Below, one piece after another: positions 48,106-60,500 of a DNA stretch of 64,000 nt. Both the position numbers and the translations under genes were made by a program. Within the stretch, counting starts at the first letter, position 1. Each line of letters begins with the position of its first letter. This DNA comes from Megaleporinus macrocephalus (lineage: Eukaryota; Chordata; Actinopteri; Characiformes; Anostomidae). The DNA lies in the NCBI GenBank assembly GCA_021613375.1, contig CM038725.1, positions 36,452,349 to 36,516,348 of the forward strand, in the 5' to 3' direction. The notes below the pieces were generated by a model, which was given only the letters and a program-made list of their open reading frames with translations, was not told where the DNA came from and did not search any database.

Positions 48106-49920
48106 GCCCGGCGACGGCGCTCCTCTCTCTCTCTGTCTGTCTCTCTCTCTGTCTTCGACCTGCAACACTTCTCCCTTTTCTACGATAGACTCTATAAAAT
48201 TTGGACACTTTTTTTTTGTTTGTTTTTGTTACTTTTTATTTTTATTTGTTTTTTTTTTTTTCCTTCCCAACATCACGAGACCTTCCGCTCTTGAAAGTGT
48301 CCAGTTCTTCATCACCCAAATGTTGTGTGGTTGTCCCCCCCATCCCCCCCCCCAACACACACCTTCCACACAAGCGCACCTCCTCCCACTCCTCTGTGGG
48401 GTCTCCTGTCTTTCCTGCCCCCCCCCCCCCCCCCACGTATCACCATGACCGTGCTGTAAGACGAGGCTTGTGCTGTTGATGGATCGATTCCCACATTGGG
48501 GAACTTTTCTTTTTGTTTTTCTTTCTTTTGTACTCTACGGTAGCGGAGTGGTCTCCAGCGCGTGGGTGAGCGCTGCTGATTGGGCGAGAGAGCGAGCGAG
48601 TGAGTTTTTGTAGCGAATCTTGACGCGGTGGGGGGTGGTCTCAGAGTTTGGGGTGGTAAGCTCCAAGCTTTTTTTTTTTTTTTTTAACGTGGCGTCTGTC
48701 TGCAGCACACTCTCTCCGACCACGGCTCACGCTTTCCCTGCACTTAGTGAACAAACGGAGCACTGAACGCACTCCAAACTCACCTGGAAGGGGGCTCTCG
48801 CCGCCGGTGGGCTTCTGTCGTAAGTGGGTTTCCTGCCACAGGGGTCTGGTTTGTTGGCGGACAGATGGCAGGTTAAAAAATAAATAAATAAAAGCTTTCT
48901 TTGGAAGGAAGAGCCGAGTGTGAGTGGAGTGAGAGAAATTTTTGAAGGGGTGAAAGTGCATCTGCTCGTCGGTCGGCCGGCCGTTGAAGAATCTCTAAAA
49001 TAAATAAATGGAAGTGAAACCTCGTCCTGGCTGCTTGTCTGCTTGAAAAGAAATCCGAGTCGCTCCGTCTTCACTCGGCGTGTCGGGAATCCAGCCGGTA
49101 CCGAGTCTACCACTGGGCGCTCCGCTGGACGGTGGGACTTCATTAGTGTAGAAGCCCACTCGCGCCAAGAAGATAGAGACCTCCACATAGACTGTTTGTA
49201 GCGTCGCATGACTAGAGCTTATTTTTATCATTTTTTTTATAGATTATAATTTTAAATTGGAAATTTTTGATTTAGTATCTTGAAATAATGACTTATTTTC
49301 TAAAAACAAAAATTTGATTTTTTGAAATTTTGACTGAAATAATTAATTTGCAGTTTTTGAGAAAGTAATGAATTTTGGGATATTAAGCCATTTTTTGGAA
49401 CAAATTAAAATCTCTTTTTTAAATTTTTTTTAATTTTATTAAACTTTTTTTTTTTGACATGGGGTGAAATAATGGAAAAAGTCTGATATTTGATGTACAG
49501 CTACCAGAAACTGAATCGTGGGCGTTTTTTGTTTTTGCTCTCCTCTACGTGACCCGAGTGGGCTTCTATATGCCGGGGGGAGGGGTTTGAAGTTGGAAGT
49601 GGGCTCAGGAGGGTCCTTGTTTTTTCTTTTTCTCATATAAACTGAGTCGTTCCTCAACATATCTAACATTCGAATACTGACACTTGTGTCCTTTTTTTAA
49701 TTTTTATTATTTTTTATTTTATTTTGGTTTGTTTTAGCTCTCCTGCATTCCCGGCTCCTCTGGGCTCGACTGATAAAGAACATCAGGCTCATTGTCTTAA
49801 CGTTGGCTTTCTGATGACTGACTTGAGGAAGATCTCTTGTTTTCTAGATGCTGTTACACGAGTTTGTCTTTAAGGCTTGTGAAGAAACCAAAATTAAAAA
49901 CTGATGCTTTATCCTTCGTC
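48106..49920 (+). other. ranbp1: ranbp1 3' UTR (end uncertain)
   Basis: Begins with CT-rich sequence, poly(T) and poly(C) runs (C-run at 48419-48434), then ordinary sequence. Poly(A) signal candidates are the AATAAA cluster at 48879-48892, AATAAA at 48999 and ATTAAA at 49893. Fish transcripts could end at any of these. No other gene is recognisable here. Confidence 0.5.
48879..48892 (+). terminator. Overlapping AATAAA poly(A) signals, ranbp1
   Basis: Three overlapping AATAAA hexamers about 775 bases after the stop codon. A further AATAAA at 48999 offers an alternative end. Confidence 0.4.
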
Positions 49921-50560
49921 ATGTTCACTCACTGCTCTCTCCACACGCTCGGACTCGGGGAGCGAGGAGTTAAACTCTAGTAACCACGGTGCTGGAAGTC
50001 CAGCTGATTATTAAAGTGGAGCTCCAGCCAACATGCAAACCTTAAACATCACCTGCTGTATATGAACCTGCTGGGCTCTCGTGGTGCTCAGGAGTCTCCA
50101 CACTGAGCTCCGTGGGTTTAAAGGCTGAAACACACCCTTCTGATGATGCGTCTAGAAGGTGGAGGTGAACGCTCTAAGGCTGCTAATGTAGATATTTGCA
50201 GTGGTTGGGTGGTGCATGTTGGGATTTGTAGTGAGAACACTGATATTTTACAAATTTTTGGAAAAAAAATTGACTTTGAATCTTAAAATAATGATTTGTT
50301 TTCTTAAGTTTGACTATTTCTTGATGTAAAATTGAAATTTTGACTGAAATATTGAAATTTGCTATTAATTTATTTTAAAGTTGTTGGAGTTAAGTTTTAA
50401 AAAGTAATGAATTTTGGAAAATTAAGTCCTTATTTCTTCAAGTTGCAATTTTAAGACAATTTTAAGAAGTTAATTAATCTGAGGTGACGGGGTTTTGGAC
50501 ATTGCGAAATAAAGTACCTTTTTCAACATATGAAGTCAGATATTTGCTATCAATTGTAAC
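49245..50560 (+). repeat. Pair of related AT-rich segments about 1 kb apart
   Basis: Segments 49245-49500 and 50235-50560 share GAAATTTTGACTGAAATA, AAAGTAATGAATTTTGG and a TTGACAT...GAAATAA end, in order. The sequence between (49930-50230) is unique with no gene. Confidence 0.65.
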
Positions 50561-51227
50561 TTGCATAAATCTAACAGTTTATATAAAACTTTTCCATATG
50601 AACATAATTTATAAATATTCACAAGTTTGGATGTTAAAATTGTTAAATAATATATAAACAACATGAAATTGAAACCATATAGTCAGAATAGTTACAGTTG
50701 TGTACAAAGAAAACTGAAATATATAAAACTTTATTTTTACTCTTATTTGTTTCCAAATATAAAAAAAACACGTGTACAAATCAATAGAAATATTAAAAAA
50801 GGAAAAGGGGATTAAAAGACTCCATACTATTATCATGATATTTCAGCCATGATATATAATTGTGAAACTATCATAGTGATACATGTCATGATAAAATATT
50901 AATATAATTCTTGTCATAAAGTTATTAAAGTAACTTAATAATACTACACAATTGTTACCGTACAATACGATCGTGAATCTTACGCCACAGTTTGTTTCTA
51001 CTATAATACTTCTGTCACGATTATTATATTATATCACATAATACTTGTGATAAAAAGTTTTGTTATATATTGTGATTTATTACTTTTTGCTGATTAATGC
51101 TAATGCTAATACTTTGTACTGTTATAGTCACATAGAAACCCACAGCCCTCCACATCCATTACTGTAGCACCAAAAACTTTATTTGCACTATAAAATGTGT
51201 ACGATATTTTCCCCATCACTAGTGTGT
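50561..51227. other. Intergenic AT-rich DNA, no gene seen
   Basis: Low-complexity AT-rich sequence. Nothing supportable. Confidence 0.5.
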
Positions 51228-51228
51228 A

Positions 51229-51311
<83 letters not shown>
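51228..51311. repeat. (AT)n microsatellite
   Basis: About 40 uninterrupted TA units, abutting an R repeat. Confidence 0.97.
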
Positions 51312-51313
<2 letters not shown>

Positions 51314-51655
51314 TAATAAATGAACCAATAGAAATTCTCCAAAGTAATAGCTTGAGGAAACATTTCTGGTTCCATTGACTCACATTGAAAGTAAAGTTAC
51401 TATTTTGGAGATACATTTTTTTCTTTGGACAGCGATTACGTGTATCTCTATTTTTGTTGATTTTTATTTTTCTATATTATTTAAACACGACAGCTGTCGT
51501 TTACATTGTGTGAGAGTTTCATGATGAACGGACCAATAGAAATGCTCCAAAATAGCTTGTACAGAATTCTGGTTCCATTAGCTTAAATTGAAAGTAAAGA
51601 CTGTTTTTGTTTTCTCCTGTAAAGTTGCCTTTTTTTTTTTTGGACAGCGGCGATA
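51310..51655 (+). repeat. Dispersed repeat family R, copies 3 and 4 in tandem
   Basis: Two successive copies with CATAATAAATGAACCAATAG and ATGATGAACGGACCAATAGA, each followed by GGTTCCATT and TTGAAAGTAAAG. Confidence 0.75.
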
Positions 51656-51739
51656 AATATAAATATATATTTTACTTATTTCCACGCACGTTAGATACAT
51701 TTCTATTAAACTGACATTATTATTATTGTTTTTATAGTA

Positions 51740-54700
51740 GATATTGTGTAGTTTGTAGTAGGTACTGAGTAGTTTGTAGTAGTTACAGAATAATTTATAG
51801 TAGATACTGAGTAGTTTGTAGTAGGTACTGAATAACTAATAGTAGATGTTTAGTAGGTTGTAACAGGTACTGAACATATATAGTAGATACTGAGTAATTT
51901 GTAGTAGTTATAGTAAATATTGTGTAGTTTGTAGTAGAATTTACAGTAGATATTGCGTAGTGTAGTAGGTACTTAACATTTATAGTAGATATTGAGTAAT
52001 GTGTAGTAAGTACTGAATAATTTATAGTAGATATTGAGTAATGTGTAGTAGGTACTGAAAGTTTATAGTAGATATTGAGTAGTGTGTAGTAAGTACTGAA
52101 TAATTTATAGTGGATATTGAGTAATGTGTATTAAGTACTGAATAATTTATAGTAGATATTGAGTAATGTGTAGTAAGTATTGAATAATTTATAGTGGATA
52201 TTGAGTAATGTGTAGTAAGTACTGAATAATTTATAGTAGGTATTGAGTAATGTGTAGTAAGTACTGAATAATTTATAGTAGATATTGAGTAGTGTGTAGT
52301 AAGTACTGATTAATTTATAGTAGATATTGAGTAATGTACAGTAAGTACTTAACATTTATAGTAGATATTGATTAATGTGTAGTAAGTACTGATTAATTTA
52401 TAGTAGATATTGAGTAATGTGTAGTAAGTACTTAACGTTTATAGTAGATATTGAGTAATGTGTAGTAAGTACTGATTAATTTATAGTAGATATTGAGTAA
52501 TGTGTAGTAAGTACTGATTAATTTATAGTAGATATTGAGTAATGTGTAGTAAGTACTGATTAATTTATAGTAGATATTGAGTAATGTGTAGTAAGTACTG
52601 AATAATTTATAGTAGATATTGAGTAATGTGTAGTAGGTACTTAACGTTTATAGTAGATATTGAGTAATGTGTAGTAAGTACTGAATAATTTATAGTAGAT
52701 ATTGAGTAATGTGTAGTAAGTATTGAATAATTTATAGTAGGTATTGAGTAATGTGTAGTAAGTACTGAATAATTTATAGTAGATATTGAGTAATGTGTAG
52801 TAAGTACTGAATAATTTATAGTAGATATTGAGTAATGTGTAGTAGGTACTTAACGTTTATAGTAGATATTGAGTAATGTGTAGTAAGTACTGAATAATTT
52901 ATAGTAGATATTGAGTAATGTGTAGTAAGTATTGAATAATTTATAGTAGGTATTGAGTAATGTGTAGTAAGTACTGAATAATTTATAGTAGATATTGAGT
53001 AGTGTGTAGTAAGTACTGATTAATTTATAGTAGATATTGAGTAATGTGTAGTAAGTATTGAATACTTTATAGTAGATATTGAGTAGTGTGTAGTAAGTAC
53101 TGGTTAATTTATAGTAGATATTGAGTAATGTACAGTAAGTACTTAACATTTATAGTAGATATTGATTAATGTGTAGTAAGTACTGATTAATTTATAGTAG
53201 ATATTGAGTAATGTGTAGTAAGTACTTAACGTTTTTAGTAGATATTGAGTAATGTGTAGTAAGTACTGATTAATTTATAGTAGATATTGAGTAATGTGTA
53301 GTAAGTACTGATTAATTTATAGTAGATATTGAGTAATGTGTAGTAAGTATTGATTAATTTATAGTAGATATTGAGTAATGTGTAGTAAGTACTGATTAAT
53401 TTATAGTAGATATTGAGTAATGTGTTGTAAGTACTGATTAATTTATAGTAGATATTGAGTAATGTGTAGTAGATACTTAACGTTTACAGTAGATAGTGAG
53501 TAGTGTGTAGTAAGTACTGAATAATGTATAGTAGATATTAAGTAATGTGTAGTAAGTACTGATTAATTTATAGTAGATATTGAGTAATGTGTAGTAAGTA
53601 CTGATTAATTTATAGTAGATATTGAGTAGTGTGTAGTAAGTACTGATTAATTTATAGTAGATATTGAGTAATGTGTAGTAAGTACTGAATAATTTATAGT
53701 AGATATTGAGTAATGTGTAGTAAGTATTGAATAATTTATAGTAGGTATTGAGTAATGTGTAGTAAGTACTGAATAATTTATAGTAGATATTGAGTAGTGT
53801 GTAGTAAGTACTGATTAATTTATAGTAGATATTGAGTAATGTGTAGTAGATACTTAACGTTTACAGTAGATAGTGAGTAGTGTGTAGTAAGTACTGAATA
53901 ATGTATAGTAGATATTAAGTAATGTGTAGTAAGTACTGATTAATTTATAGTAGATATTGATTAATGTGTAGTAAGTACTGATTAATTTATAGTAGATATT
54001 GAGTAATGTGTAGTAAGTACTTAACGTTTTTAGTAGATATTGAGTAATGTGTAGTAAGTACTGATTAATTTATAGTAGATATTGAGTAATGTGTAGTAAG
54101 TACTGATTAATTTATAGTAGATATTGAGTAATGTGTAGTAAGTATTGAATACTTTATAGTAGATATTGAGTAATGTGTAGTAAGTATTGATTAATTTATA
54201 GTAGATATTGAGTAATGTGTAGTAAGTACTGATTAATTTATAGTAGATATTGAGTAATGTGTTGTAAGTACTGATTAATTTATAGTAGATATTGAGTAAT
54301 GTGTAGTAGATACTTAACGTTTACAGTAGATAGTGAGTAGTGTGTAGTAAGTACTGAATAATGTATAGTAGATATTAAGTAATGTGTAGTAAGTACTGAT
54401 TAATTTATAGTAGATATTGAGTAATGTGTAGTAAGTACTGATTAATTTATAGTAGATATTGATTAATGTGTAGTAAGTACTGATTAATTTATAGTAGATA
54501 TTGAGTAATGTGTAGTAAGTACTGATTAATTTATAGTAGATATTGAGTAATGTGTAGTAAGTACTGAATAATTTATAGTAGATATTGAGTAATGTGTAGT
54601 AAGTATTGAATAATTTATAGTGGATATTGAGTAATGTGTAGTAGATACTTAACGTTTATAGCAAATATTGAGTAGTGTGTAGTACTGAATAATTTATAGT

Positions 54701-54740
54701 AGATATTGAGTAATGTGTAGTAGGTACTGAATGTTAGTAA
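51740..54740 (+). repeat. 42-bp minisatellite, array 1 (about 70 copies)
   Basis: The unit is GTAGTAAGTACTGATTAATT then TATAGTAGATATTGAGTAAT and GT, made of two related 21-base halves. The left edge is irregular. It is followed by (ATT)n at about 54750-54800. Confidence 0.97.
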
Positions 54741-54749
54741 ATATTGATA

Positions 54750-54801
<52 letters not shown>

Positions 54802-54809
54802 AAAAACTT

Positions 54810-55076
54810 CTCTCTGTATTAACTGGGCCCGTCCGGCTGCAGCAGTAGGAACCTTTGTCGTGCGGGCTGATGTTTCAGGTCGGACTGATGAGGTCCCGGA
54901 ATCTAAACAGCCACGTAGCTGGAGCGCAGATTTACAGGTTTGTGGTTTAAGGCTCTGTTTTTTCTTCTCTTCTAGTCACGCGTGGAACTGCTGTCCGTGG
55001 GTTTCGGGGCTGTAGTGGGAGCTCAGTGTGGAGCGGGGGGCGAGTGTCGCCGCGGTGTGTACGTCCTGCTGGGAGG
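54810..55076 (+). promoter_or_regulatory. GC-rich region, possible promoter/first exon of the third gene
   Basis: After 3 kb of AT-rich repeat, the DNA turns unique and CpG-rich. TCTTCTCTTCTAG near 54975 and GGAGG|GTGAGG at 55076 could bound a non-coding exon. Evidence is composition and splice-like sites only. Confidence 0.3.
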
Positions 55077-55239
55077 GTGAGGCAGCTGTGGCTAATGCTA
55101 ACTGTGCTTCTCACAAACTGCGTTTACAGACAGTTTTAAACGATTAGATTCACAAACACCAGCTTCCTCCTCCGTTTATACCTTATTTATTCACTGACCA
55201 TCAGTATCAGCAGGTTTCTCTTTCACTTAACTCCTCAAT

Positions 55240-56060
55240 GTTTCCGTTCCACCTTAAACAGTGCAGCAGTTACATTCAGGCATCCAGTGGGTTTTCCGTT
55301 CCACCTTAATCACAGTTCTCTGTTCCACCTTAAATGGTGCAGCAGTTATTTTCTGGAGCTTCTTGGGTTTTCCGTACCCCCTTAAATGGGGCGGCCGTCA
55401 CGTTCAGGCATCCGGTGGGTTTTCCGTTCCACCTTAAATAGTGCAGCAGTTACATTCTGGTGTCTAGTGGGTTTTCCGTTCCACCTTAAATAGTGCAGCA
55501 GTTACATTCAGGCACCCGGTGGGTTTTCCGTTCCACCTTAAATGTTGCACAGTTATTTTCTAGAGCTTCTTGGGTTTTCCGTTCCACCTTAAATAGTGCA
55601 GCAGTTACATTCAGGCACCCAGTGGGTTTTCCGTTCCACCTTAAATAGTGCAGCAGTTACATTCTGGCACCCGGTGGGTTTTCCGTTCCACCTTAAATAG
55701 TGCAGCAGTTACATTCTGGCGTCTAGTGGGTTTTCCGTTCCACCTTAAATAGTGCAGCAGTTACATTCTGGCACCCGGTGGGTTTTCCGTTCCACCTTAA
55801 ATAGTGCAGCAGTTACATTCTGGTGTCTAGTGGGTTTTCCGTTCCACCTTAAATGGGGCGGCAGTAACATTCCTGTGCCTAGTGAATTTTCCGTTCCACC
55901 TTAATCACAGTCCTCTGTTCCACCTTAAATAGTGCAGCAGTTACATTCTGGCGCTCCTTGGGTTTTCCGTTCCACCTTAATGACAGTTTTCCGTTCCACC
56001 TTAAACCCGCTGGGTGCCTGAATGTAACTACTGCACCATTTAAGGTGGAACGGAAACATT
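55240..56060 (+). repeat. 52-bp minisatellite derived from P elements
   Basis: The unit is TTCCGTTCCACCTTAAATAG then TGCAGCAGTTACATTCTGGC and ACCCGGTGGGTT, about 14 copies. The last copy, near 56015-56055, is inverted (TTTAAGGTGGAACGG), so the right end is a palindrome like the free P elements. Confidence 0.93.
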
Positions 56061-56510
56061 TGAATAGAGGGTCAACACTCCAAATGAAGTATTTAAGGTG
56101 GAACTGAAGAACTCTAGTCGGAGGTCTGTCTCTGTGTTAATCTTTGATCTTAGGGGGTCTGAATGTCTTTTAACTGCTAGTTTGTAAGTAATCGCGTCTT
56201 TTTAAGCTCGGAGCCCGTTTAGATCGGAGGTCTTATTTTAGCCCCCGCGCTTGGCTGACCCCAGCTGACCCCCCCTTCTTGCCTCTTTCCTGTTTTTCCT
56301 GTTCTTTCCACGTTTTATAGGTTTATCTTCTCTGACACGCTGATTAACAGCTTTCTCGACAGATTACAGATCAGAAAATAAACAAAGCTCATAAACATCA
56401 GTTTAATTTCTAATTTAATTTAATTGAAGTTTTATTTAAACGAGTCATGTACAGCTGAATGGAGCAGAGTGTTGAATATTGTATTTATTATTGTATTTAT
56501 TATTTTCCAG
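56061..56510. other. Unique spacer before the third gene
   Basis: One more AAGGTGGAACTG half-motif near 56093, then unique AT-rich sequence up to a good acceptor. Confidence 0.45.
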
Positions 56511-56643
56511 GTTTAATCTGAACGTTACGGTCGAGGGATTCGGGATCTGAACCCCGCCGGCCATGCGGTGAGGAACTGTCCCCCCGGAGAGTCCCGCGTC
56601 TGTCCATGGATGCCGGAGCGGCATCGTATAAGTTCACTCAGAG
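56511..56643 (+). other. Probable 5' UTR of the third gene, with upstream ATGs
   Basis: Follows a pyrimidine-rich acceptor. It contains ATG CGG TGA at 56563-56571, a two-codon upstream frame, and an out-of-frame ATG at 56606 whose frame closes within the exon. Both could dampen translation from 56644 if transcribed. Confidence 0.35.
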
Positions 56644-56776
56644 ATGGAGGACGGAAAGACAGGAGCAGTGTCGATCAGCGCGACCCCGCCCGATACAGAC
56701 CCCGCCCTGAACGCAGGGGGGTCCCACAAACCCGGCGAGCTAGAAAACCCACCTGCCACTGAGAAAATTCCAAACG
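56644..56776 (+). CDS. First coding exon of an unidentified gene (partial)
   Basis: ATG in fair context (G at -3 and G at +4) opens 44 codons, rich in Pro, Thr, Glu and Gly, beginning MEDGKTGAVSISATPPDTD and ending TEKIPN, up to a strong donor CG|GTGAGT in phase 1. An upstream acceptor TATTTTCCAG at 56510 would make an exon 56511-56776. Two of the other two frames close within the exon, but this one is open to the donor. No domain is visible; such an N terminus is low-complexity in many proteins. The next exon lies beyond the window or is not recognisable. Because RANBP1 neighbours TRMT2A in tetrapods, trmt2a is one guess, but nothing in the sequence supports it. Confidence 0.45.
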
Positions 56777-56849
56777 GTGAGTGACCGCCGGGAGATTGAC
56801 AACTGTGTGTGTTTATCAAGTTATAACACATACTGAGACATTTATAACA

Positions 56850-57540
56850 GGTCGTGGAAATTTATAGTATTTACTGAATAATTTACCATGTATACTGAAC
56901 AATTCATAGTAGGTAATGAATAATTGATGGTAGTTAATAAGTCAGTAGATACTAAAATAATTAATAGATACTGAACAATTCATAGTAGGTAATGAATAAT
57001 TGATGGTAGTTAATAAGTCAGTAGATACTAAAATAATTAATAGATACTGAACAATTCATAGTAGGTAATGAATAATTGATGGTAGTTAATAAGTCATAGT
57101 AGATACTAAAATAATTAATAGATACTGAACAATTCATAGTAGGTAATGAATAATTGATGGTAGTTAATAAGTCATAGTAGATACTAAAATAATTAATAGA
57201 TACCGAAATAATAGTGGATACTGAATAATTCACAGTGGATACTACATAACTTGTAGTAGTAACTGAATAATTAATAATAGTTACTAAATAATACACAGTA
57301 GATACTGAACAGTTCATAGTAGATCAATAGTATATTATGAATAGTTGATGGTAGTTAGTAAATAATTTATAGTAGATACTGAATAATTCAAAGTGGATAC
57401 TACATAACTTGTAGTATTTACTGAATAAATCATAGTAGCTGCTAAATAATACATAGTAAATACTGAATAATTCATAGTGGCTACTAAGTAATACATCATA
57501 GGTTACTAAACAATTAATACTAGTTGCTGAGAATTAGTAG
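56850..57540 (+). repeat. Irregular TAGTAG-rich repeat, left shoulder of the second 42-bp array
   Basis: Several 60-66 base copies of AATTCATAGTAGGTAATGAA plus TAATTGATGGTAGTTAATAA, then looser ACTGAATAAT motifs. A diverged relative of the 42-bp unit. Confidence 0.85.
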
Positions 57541-60500
57541 TAGTTACAAAATGATTGATTGTAGATATTGAGTAGTTTGTAGTAGGTACTGAATAACTTA
57601 TAGTAGATATGGAACAGTTTATAGTAGATATTTAGTAGTGTGTAGTAGGTACTGAATGTTTATAGTAAACATTGTGTAGTTTGTAGTAGATACTAAATAA
57701 TTTAGAGTAGATATTGAGTCATGTGTAGTAAGTTTTGAATAATGTATAGTAGATATTGAGTAGTGTGTAGTAAGTGTTGAATAATGTATAGTAGATATTG
57801 AGTAATGTGTAGTAAGTACTGAATAATGTATAGTAGATATTGAGTAGTGTGTAGTAAGTACTGAATAATGTATAGTAGATATTGAGTAGTGTGTAGTAAG
57901 TACTGAATAATGTATAGTAGATATTGAGTAGTGTGTAGTAGGTACTGAATAATGTATAGTAGATATTGAGTAGTGTGTAGTAAGTACTGAATAATGTATA
58001 GTAGATATTGAGTAGTGTGTAGTAAGTACTGAATAATGTATAGTAGATATTGAGTAATGTGTAGTAAGTTTTGAATAATGTATAGTAGATATTGAGTAAT
58101 GTATAGTAAGTATTGAATAATGTATAGTAGATATTGAGTAGTGTGTAGTAAGTGTTGAATAATGTATAGTAGATATTGAGTAATGTGTAGTAAGTATTGA
58201 ATAATGTATAGTAGATATTGAGTAATGTGTAGTAAGTGTTGAATAATGTATAGTAGATATTGAGTAGTGTGTAGTAAGTGTTGAATAATGTATAGTAGAT
58301 ATTGAGTAATGTATAGTAAGTATTGAATAATGTCTAGTAGATATTGAGTAGTGTGTAGTAAGTGTTGAATAATGTATAGTGGATATTGAGTAATGTGTAG
58401 TAAGTGTTGAATAATGTATAGTAGATATTGAGTAATGTATAGTAAGTATTGAATAATGTATAGTAGATATTGAGTAATGTATAGTAAGTATTGAATAATG
58501 TATAGTAGATATTGAGTAATGTATAGTAAGTATTGAATAATGTATAGTAGATATTGAGTAATGTGTAGTAAGTATTGAATAATGTATAGTAGATATTGAG
58601 TAATGTATAGTAAGTATTGAATAATGTATAGTAGATGTTGAGTAATGTGTAGTAAGTACTGAATAATGTATAGTAGATATTGAGTAATGTGTAGTAAGTA
58701 CTGAATAATGTATAGTAGATATTGAGTAATGTATAGTAAGTATTGAATAATGTATAGTAGATATTGAGTAGTGTGTAGTAAGTGTTGAATAATGTATAGT
58801 AGATATTGAGTAATGTGTAGTAAGTATTGAATAATGTATAGTAGATATTGAGTAATGTGTAGTAAGTGTTGAATAATGTATAGTAGATATTGAGTAATGT
58901 GTAGTAAGTACTGAATAATGTATAGTAGATATTGAGTAATGTATAGTAAGTATTGAATAATGTATAGTAGATATTGAGTAGTGTGTAGTGTGTTGAATAA
59001 TGTATAGTGGATATTGAGTAATGTGTAGTAAGTGTTGAATAATGTATAGTAGATATTGAGTAATGTGTAGTAAGTACTGAATAATGTATAGTAGATATTG
59101 AGTAATGTATAGTAAGTATTGAATAATGTATAGTAGATATTGAGTAGTGTGTAGTAAGTGTTGAATAATGTATAGTAGATATTGAGTAATGTGTAGTAAG
59201 TACTGAATAATGTATAGTAGATATTGAGTAATGTATAGTAAGTATTGAATAATGTATAGTAGATATTGAGTAGTGTGTAGTAAGTGTTGAATAATGTATA
59301 GTGGATATTGAGTAATGTGTAGTAAGTGTTGAATAATGTATAGTAGATATTGAGTAATGTATAGTAAGTATTGAATAATGTATAGTAGATATTGAGTAAT
59401 GTGTAGTAAGTACTGAATAATGTATAGTAGATATTGAGTAATGTATAGTAAGTATTGAATAATGTATAGTAGATATTGAGTAATATGTAGTAAGTATTGA
59501 ATAATGTATAGTAGATATTGAGTAGTGTGTAGTAAGTACTGAATAATGTATAGTAGATATTGAGTAATGTGTAGTAAGTACTGAATAATGTATAGTAGAT
59601 ATTGAGTAGTGTGTAGTAAGTACTGAATAATGTATAGTAGATATTGAGTAGTGTGTAGTAAGTACTGAATAATGTATAGTAGATATTGAGTAGTGTGTAG
59701 TAAGTACTGAATAATGTATAGTAGATATTGAGTAATGTGTAGTAAGTATTGAATAATGTATAGTAGATATTGAGTAATGTATAGTAAGTATTGAATAATG
59801 TATAGTAGATATTGAGTAGTGTGTAGTAAGTGTTGAATAATGTATAGTAGATATTGAGTAATGTATAGTAAGTATTGAATAATGTATAGTAGATATTGAG
59901 TAATGTGTAGTAAGTATTGAATAATGTATAGTAGATATTGAGTAATGTGTAGTAAGTGTTGAATAATGTATAGTGGATATTGAGTAATGTGTAGTAAGTG
60001 TTGAATAATGTATAGTAGATATTGAGTAATGTATAGTAAGTATTGAATAATGTATAGTAGATATTGAGTAATGTGTAGTAAGTACTGAATAATGTATAGT
60101 AGATATTGAGTAATGTATAGTAAGTATTGAATAATGTATAGTAGATATTGAGTAATGTATAGTAAGTATTGAATAATGTATAGTAGATATTGAGTAATGT
60201 GTAGTAAGTATTGAATAATGTATAGTAGATATTGAGTAATGTATAGTAAGTATTGAATAATGTATAGTAGATATTGAGTAATGTGTAGTAAGTACTGAAT
60301 AATGTATAGTAGATATTGAGTCATGTGTAGTAAGTACTGAATAATGTATAGTAGATATTAAGTAAGGTGTAGTAAGTATTGAATAATGTATAGTAGATAT
60401 TGAGTCGTGTGTAGTAAGTGTTGAATAATGTATAGTAGATATTGAGTAATGTGTAGTAAGTACTGAGTAATGTATAGTAGATATTGAGTAGTGTGTAGTA

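Noticed and set aside
48727..49209. 160-codon minus frame in the ranbp1 3' UTR
   Set aside because: No recognisable domain, and overlapping minus frames are similarly open; most likely UTR.
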